Of a stretch of DNA of 64,000 nucleotides, positions 29,465-38,053 are shown one piece after another. Position numbers and translations under genes: made by a program. A model generated the notes under the pieces. That model was not told the DNA's origin and made no database searches. It saw only the letters and a list, made by a program, of their open reading frames with translations. How positions within the stretch are numbered: position 1 is the first letter of the stretch; each line of letters begins with the position of its first letter. The stretch comes from Streptomyces solicavernae (GTDB lineage: Bacteria > Actinomycetota > Actinomycetes > Streptomycetales > Streptomycetaceae): positions 62,001 through 126,000 of the forward strand of contig NZ_JASCIR010000008.1 in assembly GCF_029968095.1 (NCBI RefSeq). The letters are read 5' to 3'.

Positions 29465-31269
29465 CAGGCCTGCTCCGCAAGGGGGTTGGGGACGGTGCCG
29501 TTGGGCCGCAGGGCGTGGCGCAGGGCGCGGTCCACGTACTTGGTGACGACGAGGCGGTCCGTGTTGAACGGGTAGCGCGGGAAGGCGTCGGCGAGCATGT
29601 CGAACTCCGCGAACCGGTCCGCCTTCTCCGGGAACTGCTTGTGGTACGTGAGCACCGCGTCCCGTACCAGCTGCCAGAACTTGGCGTCGTCCACGCCCAG
29701 CTGCTCGGCGGCAAGGGGGGCCAGGTAGCGGAAGTGGCCGAGGAGCAGCTGGTCGACGACGTGCTGGCGGATCACGATCGGGTTCTTGCGCGGCAGCACG
29801 TGGTCGTAGCCGTCCGGCTCGGGGCCGCGCTCCGGGACCGGGGTGTGGGTGACCGACACGTCGTCCACGAAGTCCTTGAGGAACAGGCGCCGCGGGACGT
29901 CGTTCTCGTCGTATCCGATCAGGGTGTTCTGGCCGTGCGGGTTGAACGTGATGCCGTACGTGTACATCACGTGCAGCACCGGGTGCAGAACCGTCTCGAA
30001 GAGCCTGCGCAGCCAGTCCTCGGCCGACAGGCCGGAGGCGCGGGCGAGTTCGGCGGCGAAGGCCGTGCCCTGCTCGTCGACGTGCAGGAGCGAGGCGAAG
30101 GTGCGGACCCGCTCGTTCTCGTCCTTGCGGGAGGAGACCGAGTCGCGCCAGATGCAGCCGAGCGCCTCCAGGTGCTGGTACGGCATGTCCGGGACGCGGT
30201 CCAGGTACGGGTGGCGCACGGTCACCGAGGCGATCTCGCCGAGGAACACGGTCCGCAGGTCGTCGCGGAGCACCGGGTCCTTGTCGAGCAGACCGGTCAG
30301 CCACTGGGTGGTGACGGGGGCGCCCTGCGTGCAGTGCGGCGGGATACCGCGCCAGATCAGGGTGTTGACGATCTTCAGCGGGAGCTTCACGTCGTACCGC
30401 TCACGCTTCGCCATGTTCGTCATGGTGCGCACCGACTGCTGCGGCAGGTAGCCGTCCTTGGACGCGCCGAGCGGGATGATCCGGTCCTGCGCGACCTCGC
30501 CCGCGTACAGCACCTGCACGGCGTGGTCCCACTGCCAGGGGTGCACGGGCATCCACACGTACGCGTCCGGGTCGCAGCCGCGCGCCTCGATGACCGTACG
30601 GAAGCTCCGGATCTCCTCCGGGCCCAACTCGTGGGCGGCGACGCCCTGTTCGCTCAGCTCCGAGGTGCCGCGGAACTCGGCGAGACCGCGGTGCACGGCG
30701 ATCCACTGCAACTGGACGAGCTGCTGCGACTCGGGGGCGTACGCGCGCACGTCCGAGGCGGAGAAGCCGATGCGGCCCTTGTTCGCGGCGAGCGTGGGGT
30801 GGCCCGTCATGTGGCACTCCAGCTCGGCATGGCCCAGCTTGGCCAGCTCGGCCGCGCTCGCACCGCCGTGCTCGATCCGGGCGGCGTCCACGGCGAGGGT
30901 CGCGGACAGCTCGGTGAGGTACATGCCGAGGGTCGGCGCGTCCGTGCCGATGGTGTCCGCGCAGTCGACCAGGAACTGCTGCGCGTCCCAGGCCGGGGTG
31001 GATATCTCGTTGCCGAGCAGACCGGCGGCGCCGCGGGTGACTGAATCCTTGTCGGCTTGCCAACCGCCGAGCGCGCCCTGTGTCGCCGCGAAGACGTACG
31101 ACACCCCGCTGTCCAGGTCGACCCGGTAGCGGCCGCCCTCAAGCGCTTCGGGCTTGATCAGTTCCTCGAACGCGAACTCCGACAGGGTCTTGGCGAGCAG
31201 CCGACGATTCGCCTCGCGCCAGGACTCCGGCGACACGTCGTGGAGTTCGGGGACGGGGTGCGTGCTCAT
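29464..31269 (-). CDS. NIS siderophore synthetase, DesD/IucC-like (type C)
   Basis: A 601-residue NRPS-independent siderophore synthetase (adenylates a carboxylate, then forms an amide). The N-terminus VSPESWREANRRLLAK aligns with that of DesD, and the ATP-site motifs are present: GHPTLAANKGRIGF at 156-169 (the AANKGRIGF form is the type C pattern), VHPWQW at 242-247, QQSVRTMTN, and the late HGQNTLIGYDEN loop. Type C enzymes act on a monoamide of citrate or succinate, and DesD trimerizes and cyclizes succinyl-hydroxycadaverine. Here it probably adds the second arm to a citrate monoamide made by the IucA-like enzyme, or makes desferrioxamine, or both. Its 5' end overlaps the exporter gene by 131 bp. 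Confidence 0.9.
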   Translation of the reverse strand: MSTHPVPELHDVSPESWREANRRLLAKTLSEFAFEELIKPEALEGGRYRVDLDSGVSYVFAATQGALGGWQADKDSVTRGAAGLLGNEISTPAWDAQQFLVDCADTIGTDAPTLGMYLTELSATLAVDAARIEHGGASAAELAKLGHAELECHMTGHPTLAANKGRIGFSASDVRAYAPESQQLVQLQWIAVHRGLAEFRGTSELSEQGVAAHELGPEEIRSFRTVIEARGCDPDAYVWMPVHPWQWDHAVQVLYAGEVAQDRIIPLGASKDGYLPQQSVRTMTNMAKRERYDVKLPLKIVNTLIWRGIPPHCTQGAPVTTQWLTGLLDKDPVLRDDLRTVFLGEIASVTVRHPYLDRVPDMPYQHLEALGCIWRDSVSSRKDENERVRTFASLLHVDEQGTAFAAELARASGLSAEDWLRRLFETVLHPVLHVMYTYGITFNPHGQNTLIGYDENDVPRRLFLKDFVDDVSVTHTPVPERGPEPDGYDHVLPRKNPIVIRQHVVDQLLLGHFRYLAPLAAEQLGVDDAKFWQLVRDAVLTYHKQFPEKADRFAEFDMLADAFPRYPFNTDRLVVTKYVDRALRHALRPNGTVPNPLAEQA

Positions 31270-32386
31270 GCGGGTCGTGCCTTTCGGTCGGGGTGAGCAG
31301 GGCGAGGAGTGTGAGGAGGGCCGCGCCTGCGAGGAGGGGGCCGGTGAGGTCGGCTTTCGCGGTGAAGGTGGCGAGGAGGGGGGCGAGGAGGAGACCTGCG
31401 GTCTGGGCGGTGGCGATGAGGCTGTACGAAGCGCTGTTGCCCGAGGTTTTCAACACCCTGTGGTCCAGGGTCACTTGGCTGAGGCCCAGGGCGGCGCCGA
31501 ACAGGACCCGGGCGGCGCCCAGGACCACTGGGTCCGCGGTCATCGCCTGCCACGCCAGGCCGGCTGCGCCGAGGGCGAGGGCGGTGGGGAGGAGGGCGCT
31601 CCCGAGCCTGTTGCGCAGGGCGCTTGCTGCGGGGAGTACGGCCAGTACGGCGATGTGGGGGAGTACGAAGAGGAGTGCGGCCTCTTGCGTGCTGCTGCCT
31701 CCGGCGGTTGCGTACTCGGTGAAGTACGGGCGTACGGCGTAGACGGCGACGGCGTACGCGAGGACGAACGCTGCAAGGTGGGCCACCCTGGGCTTGTCCG
31801 ATTGCGCACCCGGCGCCGTGGGCTGTGCCCATCGCCCTGCGGAACGCCTGCCCACAGCGGCTACAGCGGTGACGAGCAGCAGCAGGCCCAGTTCCGCCAC
31901 CGCAAGGAGCGGGAGTGCCGTCCTCGGGTTCGGGACCGTCACCACCACCGTGCCCAGGAGCGTCGCCGCGATGGAGGCCGCGTGCAGGACCGCCACGTAC
32001 TGGAGGACCCCCGGGAAGAGGCCCTTGCCGTGGCTTCGGGCGATGGACGGGTACGCCAGGAGCACCACCGACTTCGCCGCGATCAGCAGCACGGAAAGGA
32101 CCGTGAACGTCGTGAAGTCCGGGGCCAGGGCGAGCGACGCCGCCAGGAGTACCGCCGCGCTCTGGCCGGCCGTGACCAGGCGGGCCAGCGGGTAGCGGCG
32201 GGTCGCCCGGCCCCAGAGGGGGAGGGCGAAGATCGCCGCCAGCTGGCACACCATCAGGAAGCCGCCGGTCGCGCCGAACTCACGCACGCCGAACGCCTCC
32301 CGGAACAGCTTCGGGTAGAACGGCGCGAGCGCCGACTGCGTGGCCATGTGCAGGCCGGCCGCGCACAGCAGCACCCCCCGGTTCAC
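31139..32386 (-). CDS. MFS transporter, probable siderophore exporter
   Basis: A 415-residue major facilitator with about twelve membrane helices (residues about 5-370) and a basic hydrophilic tail. The GTG start at 32386 overlaps the acyltransferase stop (GTGA). The frame runs 131 bp into the following NIS synthetase gene, so its last 43 or so residues (after TPTERHDPHEHAPRP) are read from DNA that also encodes the synthetase N-terminus. Position inside the biosynthetic operon suggests it secretes the iron-free siderophore. Substrate not proven by sequence. Confidence 0.88.
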   Translation of the reverse strand: MNRGVLLCAAGLHMATQSALAPFYPKLFREAFGVREFGATGGFLMVCQLAAIFALPLWGRATRRYPLARLVTAGQSAAVLLAASLALAPDFTTFTVLSVLLIAAKSVVLLAYPSIARSHGKGLFPGVLQYVAVLHAASIAATLLGTVVVTVPNPRTALPLLAVAELGLLLLVTAVAAVGRRSAGRWAQPTAPGAQSDKPRVAHLAAFVLAYAVAVYAVRPYFTEYATAGGSSTQEAALLFVLPHIAVLAVLPAASALRNRLGSALLPTALALGAAGLAWQAMTADPVVLGAARVLFGAALGLSQVTLDHRVLKTSGNSASYSLIATAQTAGLLLAPLLATFTAKADLTGPLLAGAALLTLLALLTPTERHDPHEHAPRPRTPRRVAGVLARGESSAARQDPVGVRVRGTDQARSA

Positions 32387-32937
32387 GCGCTGCGCTCGCG
32401 GACCATGAACGCGGCCCGCTTGTCCGGCAGGTCCAGCTCGCGGACCTTGCGGAACCCGGCACGCTCGAAGGCGCGCACCGAGCGGACGTTGCGCACGTCG
32501 GGTTCGGCGACGACGCGTTCCGCGTACGGCTGGACCGCGAGCTGCCAGTCCGAGACCGCGCGCAGGAGCCGGGCGCCGAGGCCGCGGCCGCGGAAAGCGG
32601 ACGGGCCGAGGAGAAGGTGGACGCCCGCGTCGCGGGGCTTGGCCGCGTAGTGCGCGGCGAGCGGGTCGAGGTCGGCGCGGTACAGCTCCCAGTAGCTCAT
32701 CGGCGTACCGTCGACGCAGCCCAGGTACGGGGTCGAGTGGGTGCTGGCGCGCTGTTCGCGCAGGTAGGCCTCGATCTGCTGTTCCGGGAGCGGCATCTCC
32801 CAGAAGCGCGCCACCTCAGGGTCGTTCATCCAGCCGTGCACGTCGGCCAGATCGCCGACCGGGTCGACGGCGCGCAGCGTGAACACGCCCTCGTCGAGGT
32901 CGGTCCGCATCGCGCCGGCCGTGGAGGTCGTGGTCAT
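32383..32937 (-). CDS. GNAT acyltransferase for N-hydroxydiamine (IucB/DesC-like)
   Basis: A 184-residue acyltransferase of the IucB/DesC/MbtK type: RAVDPVGDLADVHGWMNDPEVARFW, the substrate-loop PYLGCVDGTPMSYWELYRADLD segment (motif region about 72-95), and the acyl-CoA loop FRGRGLGARLL. It should transfer acetyl or succinyl from CoA to the hydroxylamine of an N-hydroxydiamine, creating the hydroxamate. ATG overlaps the preceding NIS synthetase stop and its own stop overlaps the exporter start. It is the only acyltransferase for two monooxygenases in the locus, so it probably acts on both products. Confidence 0.92.
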   Translation of the reverse strand: MTTTSTAGAMRTDLDEGVFTLRAVDPVGDLADVHGWMNDPEVARFWEMPLPEQQIEAYLREQRASTHSTPYLGCVDGTPMSYWELYRADLDPLAAHYAAKPRDAGVHLLLGPSAFRGRGLGARLLRAVSDWQLAVQPYAERVVAEPDVRNVRSVRAFERAGFRKVRELDLPDKRAAFMVRERSA

Positions 32938-34730
32938 CGGGCCGCTCCGGCAAGGGGGTTGGCGAGGTCCACGTACACCGACTGGGCCTCCAGGGGGCCG
33001 GTCAGCTCGTCCATGCCGTGCACGCGGGTGAGCAGGTTGGCCTTGCAGCGCAGGGTCGCGGCCGTACGCAGGGTGGTGGCGAGGCGGAGCCGGTCGCCGT
33101 GCTCGGCGGCCAGCTTGCCGAGGGTGTCGGCGGCGCGGCGCAGAAGCGCGTCCTCGTCGGCGAGGCCCTGCGAGCCGAGGGCGCCGACCATGCCGAGCAT
33201 GTTGTTGATGCCGACGTAGTAGGCGAGCCGTTCGTCGATGATCTCGTCGTCGACGTACGTGCCGAGGTCCCGGCCCACCTCCGGGACCCAGCCGTAGAGG
33301 GCCGTGGAGCGGGTGGGGGAGAAGTAATAGCCCTGGTTGTCGCGGTAGCGGCCGCCGGCCGGCCGGCCCTCCTCGTCGAGGACGACCAGGGTGTTCTGCT
33401 GGTGCGCCTCCAGGCCCAGGCCGTATGTGGCGTACAGCCACAGGACGGGGGTGACGATGTGCTGGAGGTAGCGGTCGAACCAGTCCTCGGCCACGTCCGT
33501 GATGCTGCGGCCGGTGCGCTCGGCGAGGCCGCGCACCACGGTCGCGAGCTGTGAGGGCGCGTCCGGGCCGAGGTCGGGCCGGGGCGCGACCAGGCCCGCC
33601 GCGCAGACCGCCTGGACGGGCTCCGAGGCCGGGAACGGGTTGTCGCGAACCACGACGTCCAGGCCCGTCGGGGAGCCGTCGGTGGCGTCCACGGCGATCC
33701 ACGCCGGGTCCCGCACGATGTCGAAGCCGGGGTGCTCGGCGCGCAGCGTGTCCCCGAGCCCGGCCGCGAGCAGCCGGTCGACGGCGGCGCCGCGCTCCAG
33801 CTCCACGCGCATGTTCTCGCGCCGGGAGTTGGTGATGCGCAGGCCGAGCGAGAACTTCAGCATCACCGGGGCGTCGGCGCGGTACAGGGTGCGTACGGAG
33901 GACGTCGGCGACCACTCGGGTCCTGCCCGGCCCAGGTCGTGCAGCAGCCCGGCGTCGAGGAGGGCGCGCACGGCGGGCCGGGTGACGATGTCCTTGGCCT
34001 GCCACGGGTGCGCCGGTACGAGGACGGTGCCTTCGGGGGCCCGTACGGAATCCTCGGCCAGCTCGGTCATCAGGCCCTGCGCGGTGCGGCCCGCGAGCGT
34101 CGAGTCGGCGCTGATCACCGACGGGTCGGCGGCGAACCAGTGCAGCGCGAACGAGCCGCGCAACTCCGGGGAGTAAGCGCCGAGTTCGGCGTCCGTCAAG
34201 CCCTCGCGGGACTTCGGCGTGGGGTGCAGCGGGTGCCCGGTGATCAGGGCCTGCTCGGCGGCGAGGAACGCGGTCGTGCCCTCGGGGTCGGCCGGCTGCC
34301 CGGCGCGCTGCCGCACGAACTCCGCGGTACGGCGCGTGGAGTCGGCGACCCGCCCCGTCAGGTCGGCCACCTGGGCCGGGTCCGCGGCGGCCGTCTCGAC
34401 CGCGATCAGGGCGGCGAGCGCGGACGCGGCGAGCGGGGTGCCGGTGCCCTGCACGTGGGCGGGGCCGAAGCGGTGCCAGCCGACGGGCGACCAGTACCGG
34501 ACGGGGGCCTCGACCGTGACGCCGGAGGCGGGCAGGGGCACCGTCAGGAGGTCGTCGGCGGGCCGGGGCACCGCGGTCTCGCGGATCCAGCAGCGCAGCA
34601 GGTTCTCGGTGGCGGCGGCGTCGGCGGCGGTGTCGGCGGTCGCGGTGTCGGCGGTGTCAGCGGCGGCGGTGTCGGCGGTCGCGGTGACCGCGGTCGCGGT
34701 GTCTGCGGTGGCCGGCGGCGAGCTGCTCAT
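32934..34730 (-). CDS. NIS siderophore synthetase, IucA-like (type A, citrate)
   Basis: A 598-residue IucA/IucC family synthetase. Motifs: GHPLHPTPKSREG at 165-177 (the HPLHPTPK form typical of citrate-specific type A enzymes), PAHPWQ, SSVRTLY, LGLRITNSRRENMR and the RDNQGYYFSPTRS loop. It should condense citrate with a hydroxamate-bearing amine. Residues 6-40 are a Thr/Ala/Asp repeat (TADTATADTAAD) from GCGGTGTCGGCGGT-like DNA repeats, unusual for the family. ATG at 34730 with AGGAAG upstream. An iron box lies 75 bp before the start, making this the first gene of an iron-controlled sub-operon running to the permease. Confidence 0.92.
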   Translation of the reverse strand: MSSSPPATADTATAVTATADTAAADTADTATADTAADAAATENLLRCWIRETAVPRPADDLLTVPLPASGVTVEAPVRYWSPVGWHRFGPAHVQGTGTPLAASALAALIAVETAAADPAQVADLTGRVADSTRRTAEFVRQRAGQPADPEGTTAFLAAEQALITGHPLHPTPKSREGLTDAELGAYSPELRGSFALHWFAADPSVISADSTLAGRTAQGLMTELAEDSVRAPEGTVLVPAHPWQAKDIVTRPAVRALLDAGLLHDLGRAGPEWSPTSSVRTLYRADAPVMLKFSLGLRITNSRRENMRVELERGAAVDRLLAAGLGDTLRAEHPGFDIVRDPAWIAVDATDGSPTGLDVVVRDNPFPASEPVQAVCAAGLVAPRPDLGPDAPSQLATVVRGLAERTGRSITDVAEDWFDRYLQHIVTPVLWLYATYGLGLEAHQQNTLVVLDEEGRPAGGRYRDNQGYYFSPTRSTALYGWVPEVGRDLGTYVDDEIIDERLAYYVGINNMLGMVGALGSQGLADEDALLRRAADTLGKLAAEHGDRLRLATTLRTAATLRCKANLLTRVHGMDELTGPLEAQSVYVDLANPLAGAAR

Positions 34731-34804
34731 GTCTTTCTCTTCCTGTAGCGAGCGGTCCGACGGCCGTGTGGTGTGACGACGGTTCGGACGGCCCGATGAA
34801 TAAC

Positions 34805-34823
34805 TTAGGTAAGGCTTACTTGG
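34805..34823. promoter_or_regulatory. Iron box (DmdR1/IdeR-type), internal promoter of the siderophore locus
   Basis: TTAGGTAAGGCTTACTTGG matches the 19-bp consensus TTAGGTTAGGCTAACCTAA at 14 positions, with the central half the best. It overlaps the stop codon of the second monooxygenase (34816-34818) and lies 75 bp upstream of the IucA-like gene. It would let Fe-loaded DmdR1 repress the downstream seven genes separately. Confidence 0.75.
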
Positions 34824-36288
34824 CGCGCAAGCCCTGGTGTCCGCTCTCCTGTGCCGCTTCCCGCGCCGGCCGCGCGCCCGCGGGCGCAAGCCCGAAGGAC
34901 GTGAACGCCGTCCGCTCGGGCAGCGGGTAAAACGCTTTGCCCGTCAGGGAGTTGAGGATCACGGCGGACCGCCAGGCGGCGAGGCCCAGATCCGGCGCAC
35001 CCACCCCGTGCGTGTGCCGCTCCGCGTTCTGCACGTACACCGAACCGCCCACCTCCTCGTCGAGGGCGAGCCGGTACTGCGCGTCGATGTGCGGGCGGCC
35101 CGAGCCGTCCCGCGCCAGGTGCGGGAGCAGCGGCTCGACCAGGCCGTCCACCGGACGCTCCGCGTACCCCGTCGCGGCCACCACGGCGTCCGTCACCAGG
35201 TGGGCCTCGGCGCGCTGCTGGGCGTGGCTGAGGCCGAGCCGGAGCCGGCCGCCGCTGCGCTCCGCCGACTCCACGGCCACGCCCGGGGTGAGCGCGGCGT
35301 CCGGCCAGCCGCCGTCCAGGGTGCGCAGATACAGCTCGTCGTGGATCTCGCCGAGCGTGTCCCCGCTGACGCCCTTGTGCAACTGCCACTGCCGCGGCAT
35401 GAGTTCGTCCCGCACTGGCTCGCTCAGGCCGTGGAAGTAGCGCGTGTAGTCCGGCGTGAACTGCTCCAGGCCCAGCTTGCTGTACTCCATCGGCGCAAAG
35501 GCTTCCGTACGGGCGAGCCAGGTCAGGCCCTCGTTGCCCTGCGGGCGGTGCCGGAGCAGGTCGAGGAAGACCTCCGCGCCCGACTGGCCCGAGCCGACCA
35601 CCGTGATGTGCTCGGCGGCCAGCAGCTCCGGGCGCCGCGCCAGGTACTCGGCCGAGTGCCACACCGGCGCCGCCGGGTCGTCGGCCAGGGCGCGCAGGGC
35701 CTGCGGGACCTTCGGCGCCGTCCCCACCCCGAGCGCGAGGTGCCGGGCGAAGAAGCGGCCCACGCCCTCCGCGCCGCCGTCCGCGTCGAGCCGCGTGAAG
35801 CCCACCTCGAACGCGCCGCGCCCCGCGTCCCAGCGCACCGTGTCCACCTGGTGCCCGAACCGGCACGACGGCAGCTGACCGCTGACCCAGCGGCAGTACG
35901 CGTCGTACTCGGCGCGCTGGATGTGGAACCGCTCCGCGAAGTAGAACGGGAACAGCCGCTCCCGGGTCTTGATGTAGTTCAGGAACGACCACGGGCTGGT
36001 TGGCTCCACCAGGCTCACCAGGTCCGCCAGGAACGGCACTTGGAGCGTGGCGCCCTCGATGAGGAGGCCCGGGTGCCAGTGGAACGACGTGCGCTGTTCG
36101 AGGAAGGCGGTACGCAGGCCCGGCACGCCGTCGGCGAGCGCGGCGAGCGACAGGTTGAAGGGGCCGATGCCCACGCCGACCAGGTCGAAGGTCTCCTCGT
36201 AGCCCTTTTCGTAGCCCTTTTCGTAGCCCTCTTCGTAGCTCTCTTCGTAGCCCTGTTCGTAGGTGTCTGCGTCGGGTGCGGTGCTCAC
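34816..36288 (-). CDS. Second diamine N-monooxygenase (lysine/ornithine N-hydroxylase family)
   Basis: A 490-residue FAD/NADPH-dependent N-hydroxylase, homologous to but clearly diverged from DesB in this locus. FAD site GVGIGPFNLSLAAL (about 45), PTSPWSFLNYIK, NADPH site VVGSGQSGAEVFLDLL and late VVAATGYAERP are intact. The GTG at 36288 overlaps the preceding decarboxylase stop. The N-terminal extension (8-32) is a repeat YEQGYEESYEEGYEKG, encoded by 12-bp DNA repeats at 36195-36262. Substrate should be the diamine made by the coupled decarboxylase. Confidence 0.9.
   Translation of the reverse strand: MSTAPDADTYEQGYEESYEEGYEKGYEKGYEETFDLVGVGIGPFNLSLAALADGVPGLRTAFLEQRTSFHWHPGLLIEGATLQVPFLADLVSLVEPTSPWSFLNYIKTRERLFPFYFAERFHIQRAEYDAYCRWVSGQLPSCRFGHQVDTVRWDAGRGAFEVGFTRLDADGGAEGVGRFFARHLALGVGTAPKVPQALRALADDPAAPVWHSAEYLARRPELLAAEHITVVGSGQSGAEVFLDLLRHRPQGNEGLTWLARTEAFAPMEYSKLGLEQFTPDYTRYFHGLSEPVRDELMPRQWQLHKGVSGDTLGEIHDELYLRTLDGGWPDAALTPGVAVESAERSGGRLRLGLSHAQQRAEAHLVTDAVVAATGYAERPVDGLVEPLLPHLARDGSGRPHIDAQYRLALDEEVGGSVYVQNAERHTHGVGAPDLGLAAWRSAVILNSLTGKAFYPLPERTAFTSFGLAPAGARPAREAAQESGHQGLRAK
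36195..36262. repeat. 12-bp in-frame coding repeat (Y-E-x-G)
   Basis: Five to six copies of CGTAGCCCTTTT-like 12-mers encode the YEKG/YEEG repeat at the N-terminus of the second monooxygenase. Copy-number change would keep the frame. Confidence 0.85.
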
Positions 36289-37856
36289 TGGGGGACTCCC
36301 TGGGTGCGGGTCCGGGTCCGGAGGTCTGCGGTGGACTGCGGAGGTACGGGGGCGGGGGCGGGGCGCGGGGCGGCGGCCGCGCTCTCCTCGGCCGCGCAGT
36401 GCGCGACCAGCTTCAGCAGGGCCGCGAGGTCGGCGGCGCCCGTGCGCGGGTGCAGCAGCGTGGCCTTCAGCCACAACTTCCGTTCGCCGCCCTCGGTTTC
36501 GGGGTCCTCGGCGACCGCCCGGCCGACCACGCCGCGCCCGTCGTCGAGCAGCCGCCGCCGTACCGCCGCGACCAGGGCGTCCCCCTCCGCCGCGGGCAGC
36601 GCGTCGGCGGCGCGCGGGCGGAACAGGACCGTGCTGATGCCCGGCTCACCGGCCCGCACCCGCAGCTCCGGGTGCGCCTCGACGGCCGCGGCGAACTCCC
36701 GGGCGGTCCGCACGCAGTGCTCCACCAGGTCGCCCAGGCCCCTGCGGCCAAGGGCGCGCAGCGTCACCGCGATCTTCAGGGCGTCCGGGCGGCGCGAGGT
36801 GCGAATGGACCGGCCGAGCCAGTCCGGCAGGCCCGCCTCGGTGTCGTCGTCCGCGTTCAGGTAGTCGGCCTGGAACGACAGATGGCCGATGTCACGGGCG
36901 TCCCGTACCGCGAGAATGCCCGCCGCGACTGGCTGCCAGCCCAGCTTGTGCAGGTCGAACGTGACCGACGCGGCCCGCTCGATCCCCGCGAGCCGGGGCG
37001 CAAGGGCGTCGCTGAAAAGGAGCGGTCCGCCGTACGCGGCGTCCACGTGCAGCTCGGCGCCGTGCCCGGCCGCGACGTCGGCGAGCTCGGGCAGCGGGTC
37101 GATCAGACCCTCGTCCGTGGTGCCCGCGGTGGCGACGACGAGCACCGGCATCCCGGCGTACGCGCCGAGCACTTGGTCCAGGGAACGCGGGTCCATCCGG
37201 CCCGCCGGGCAGTCCACAAGCGCCGGGGTCGGCAGGCCCAGCATCCAGGCGGCGCGCTGCACGGAGTGGTGCGCGTTCGCCCCGCACACCACCTGCACCG
37301 TGCGCTCCCCGGCCGCCCGCGCGCGCTCCCTCGCGAGCAGCAGCGCCACCAGGTTGGACTCGGTGCCGCCGCTGGTGATCAGCGCGTCCGGCGGCTCGCC
37401 CGGGCCCGGATAGACCAGCTCCGCAAGGGACTTGGTCACCTCCTCCTCGACGGCACCGGCCGCCGGCGCCTGGTCCCAGGAGTCCATCGACGGGTTGAGC
37501 GCCGACGCCGCCAGGTCGGCCGCCGCCGCGACGGCAAGCGGCGGGCAGTGCAGATGCGCCACGCAGTGCGGGTCGGACGGGTCGGCGGCGCCGCGCGCCA
37601 CGGCCTGCACCAGTCCGCGCAGCGCGGCCTCCGCCCCGATGCCGTCCACGGGCAGTACGGGCGAACAGTGGGCCCGTACGTCGGCGGCGACCGCGTCCGG
37701 GCCGCCCGCCGGGAGCGGTCCGCCGCGCTCCACCGCGCCGTCGGCGAGCGCGCCGAGCACGATGTCCGTCAACGGGCCGAGTGCGGCGGGCCCTTCAGTG
37801 GACCCGGCGACGCTCGCGGGATGCACGGCCGCTTTGGTGATCTCCTCGTCGTTCAC
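36285..37856 (-). CDS. Second PLP-dependent amino acid decarboxylase (group II)
   Basis: A 523-residue group II decarboxylase with [49 protein letters not shown] and the PLP-binding lysine in DLHKLGWQP (AAG at 36945-36947). The matching motif of DesA is DYHKSFFQP, so the two enzymes belong to different branches. By analogy it makes a diamine from lysine, ornithine or 2,4-diaminobutyrate; motif type cannot decide. No diaminobutyrate aminotransferase is present, which argues against 1,3-diaminopropane unless precursors come from elsewhere. GTG start is in the stop of the small 66-residue gene; its stop is in the monooxygenase start. The C-terminus is Ala/Pro-rich. Confidence 0.88.
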   Translation of the reverse strand: MNDEEITKAAVHPASVAGSTEGPAALGPLTDIVLGALADGAVERGGPLPAGGPDAVAADVRAHCSPVLPVDGIGAEAALRGLVQAVARGAADPSDPHCVAHLHCPPLAVAAAADLAASALNPSMDSWDQAPAAGAVEEEVTKSLAELVYPGPGEPPDALITSGGTESNLVALLLARERARAAGERTVQVVCGANAHHSVQRAAWMLGLPTPALVDCPAGRMDPRSLDQVLGAYAGMPVLVVATAGTTDEGLIDPLPELADVAAGHGAELHVDAAYGGPLLFSDALAPRLAGIERAASVTFDLHKLGWQPVAAGILAVRDARDIGHLSFQADYLNADDDTEAGLPDWLGRSIRTSRRPDALKIAVTLRALGRRGLGDLVEHCVRTAREFAAAVEAHPELRVRAGEPGISTVLFRPRAADALPAAEGDALVAAVRRRLLDDGRGVVGRAVAEDPETEGGERKLWLKATLLHPRTGAADLAALLKLVAHCAAEESAAAAPRPAPAPVPPQSTADLRTRTRTQGVPQ

Positions 37857-38053
37857 TCGGCACGCTCCGCGTCCCGCAGCGCCGCGGCGGACTCGCGCCG
37901 CTCCTGGCGGGCGAGCAGGTGGTCGGGCGGCTCGGGCGAGGTGGGGTCGGTTACCTCGGGTGGGGTGTCCTCGGGTGGGGTGTCCTCGGGTCGGGTGTCC
38001 TCGGGTGGGGTGACCTCGGGTGGGGTGACCTCGGGGGAGGTGTCGAGGCTCAT
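37853..38053 (-). CDS. Small 66-residue protein coupled between desB and the second decarboxylase
   Basis: ATG at 38053 overlaps the desB stop (ATGA) and its TGA overlaps the GTG of the decarboxylase (GTGA), so the frame is joined to both neighbours by translational coupling. The N-terminal 40 residues repeat [11 protein letters not shown], from tandem GGGGTGTCCTCGGGT-type units at 37948-38040. The C-terminal 25 residues ([20 protein letters not shown]) are likely one charged helix. No known family. It could be a real small protein that joins the enzymes, or only a coupling frame that keeps ribosomes moving. Confidence 0.55.
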   Translation of the reverse strand: MSLDTSPEVTPPEVTPPEDTRPEDTPPEDTPPEVTDPTSPEPPDHLLARQERRESAAALRDAERAE

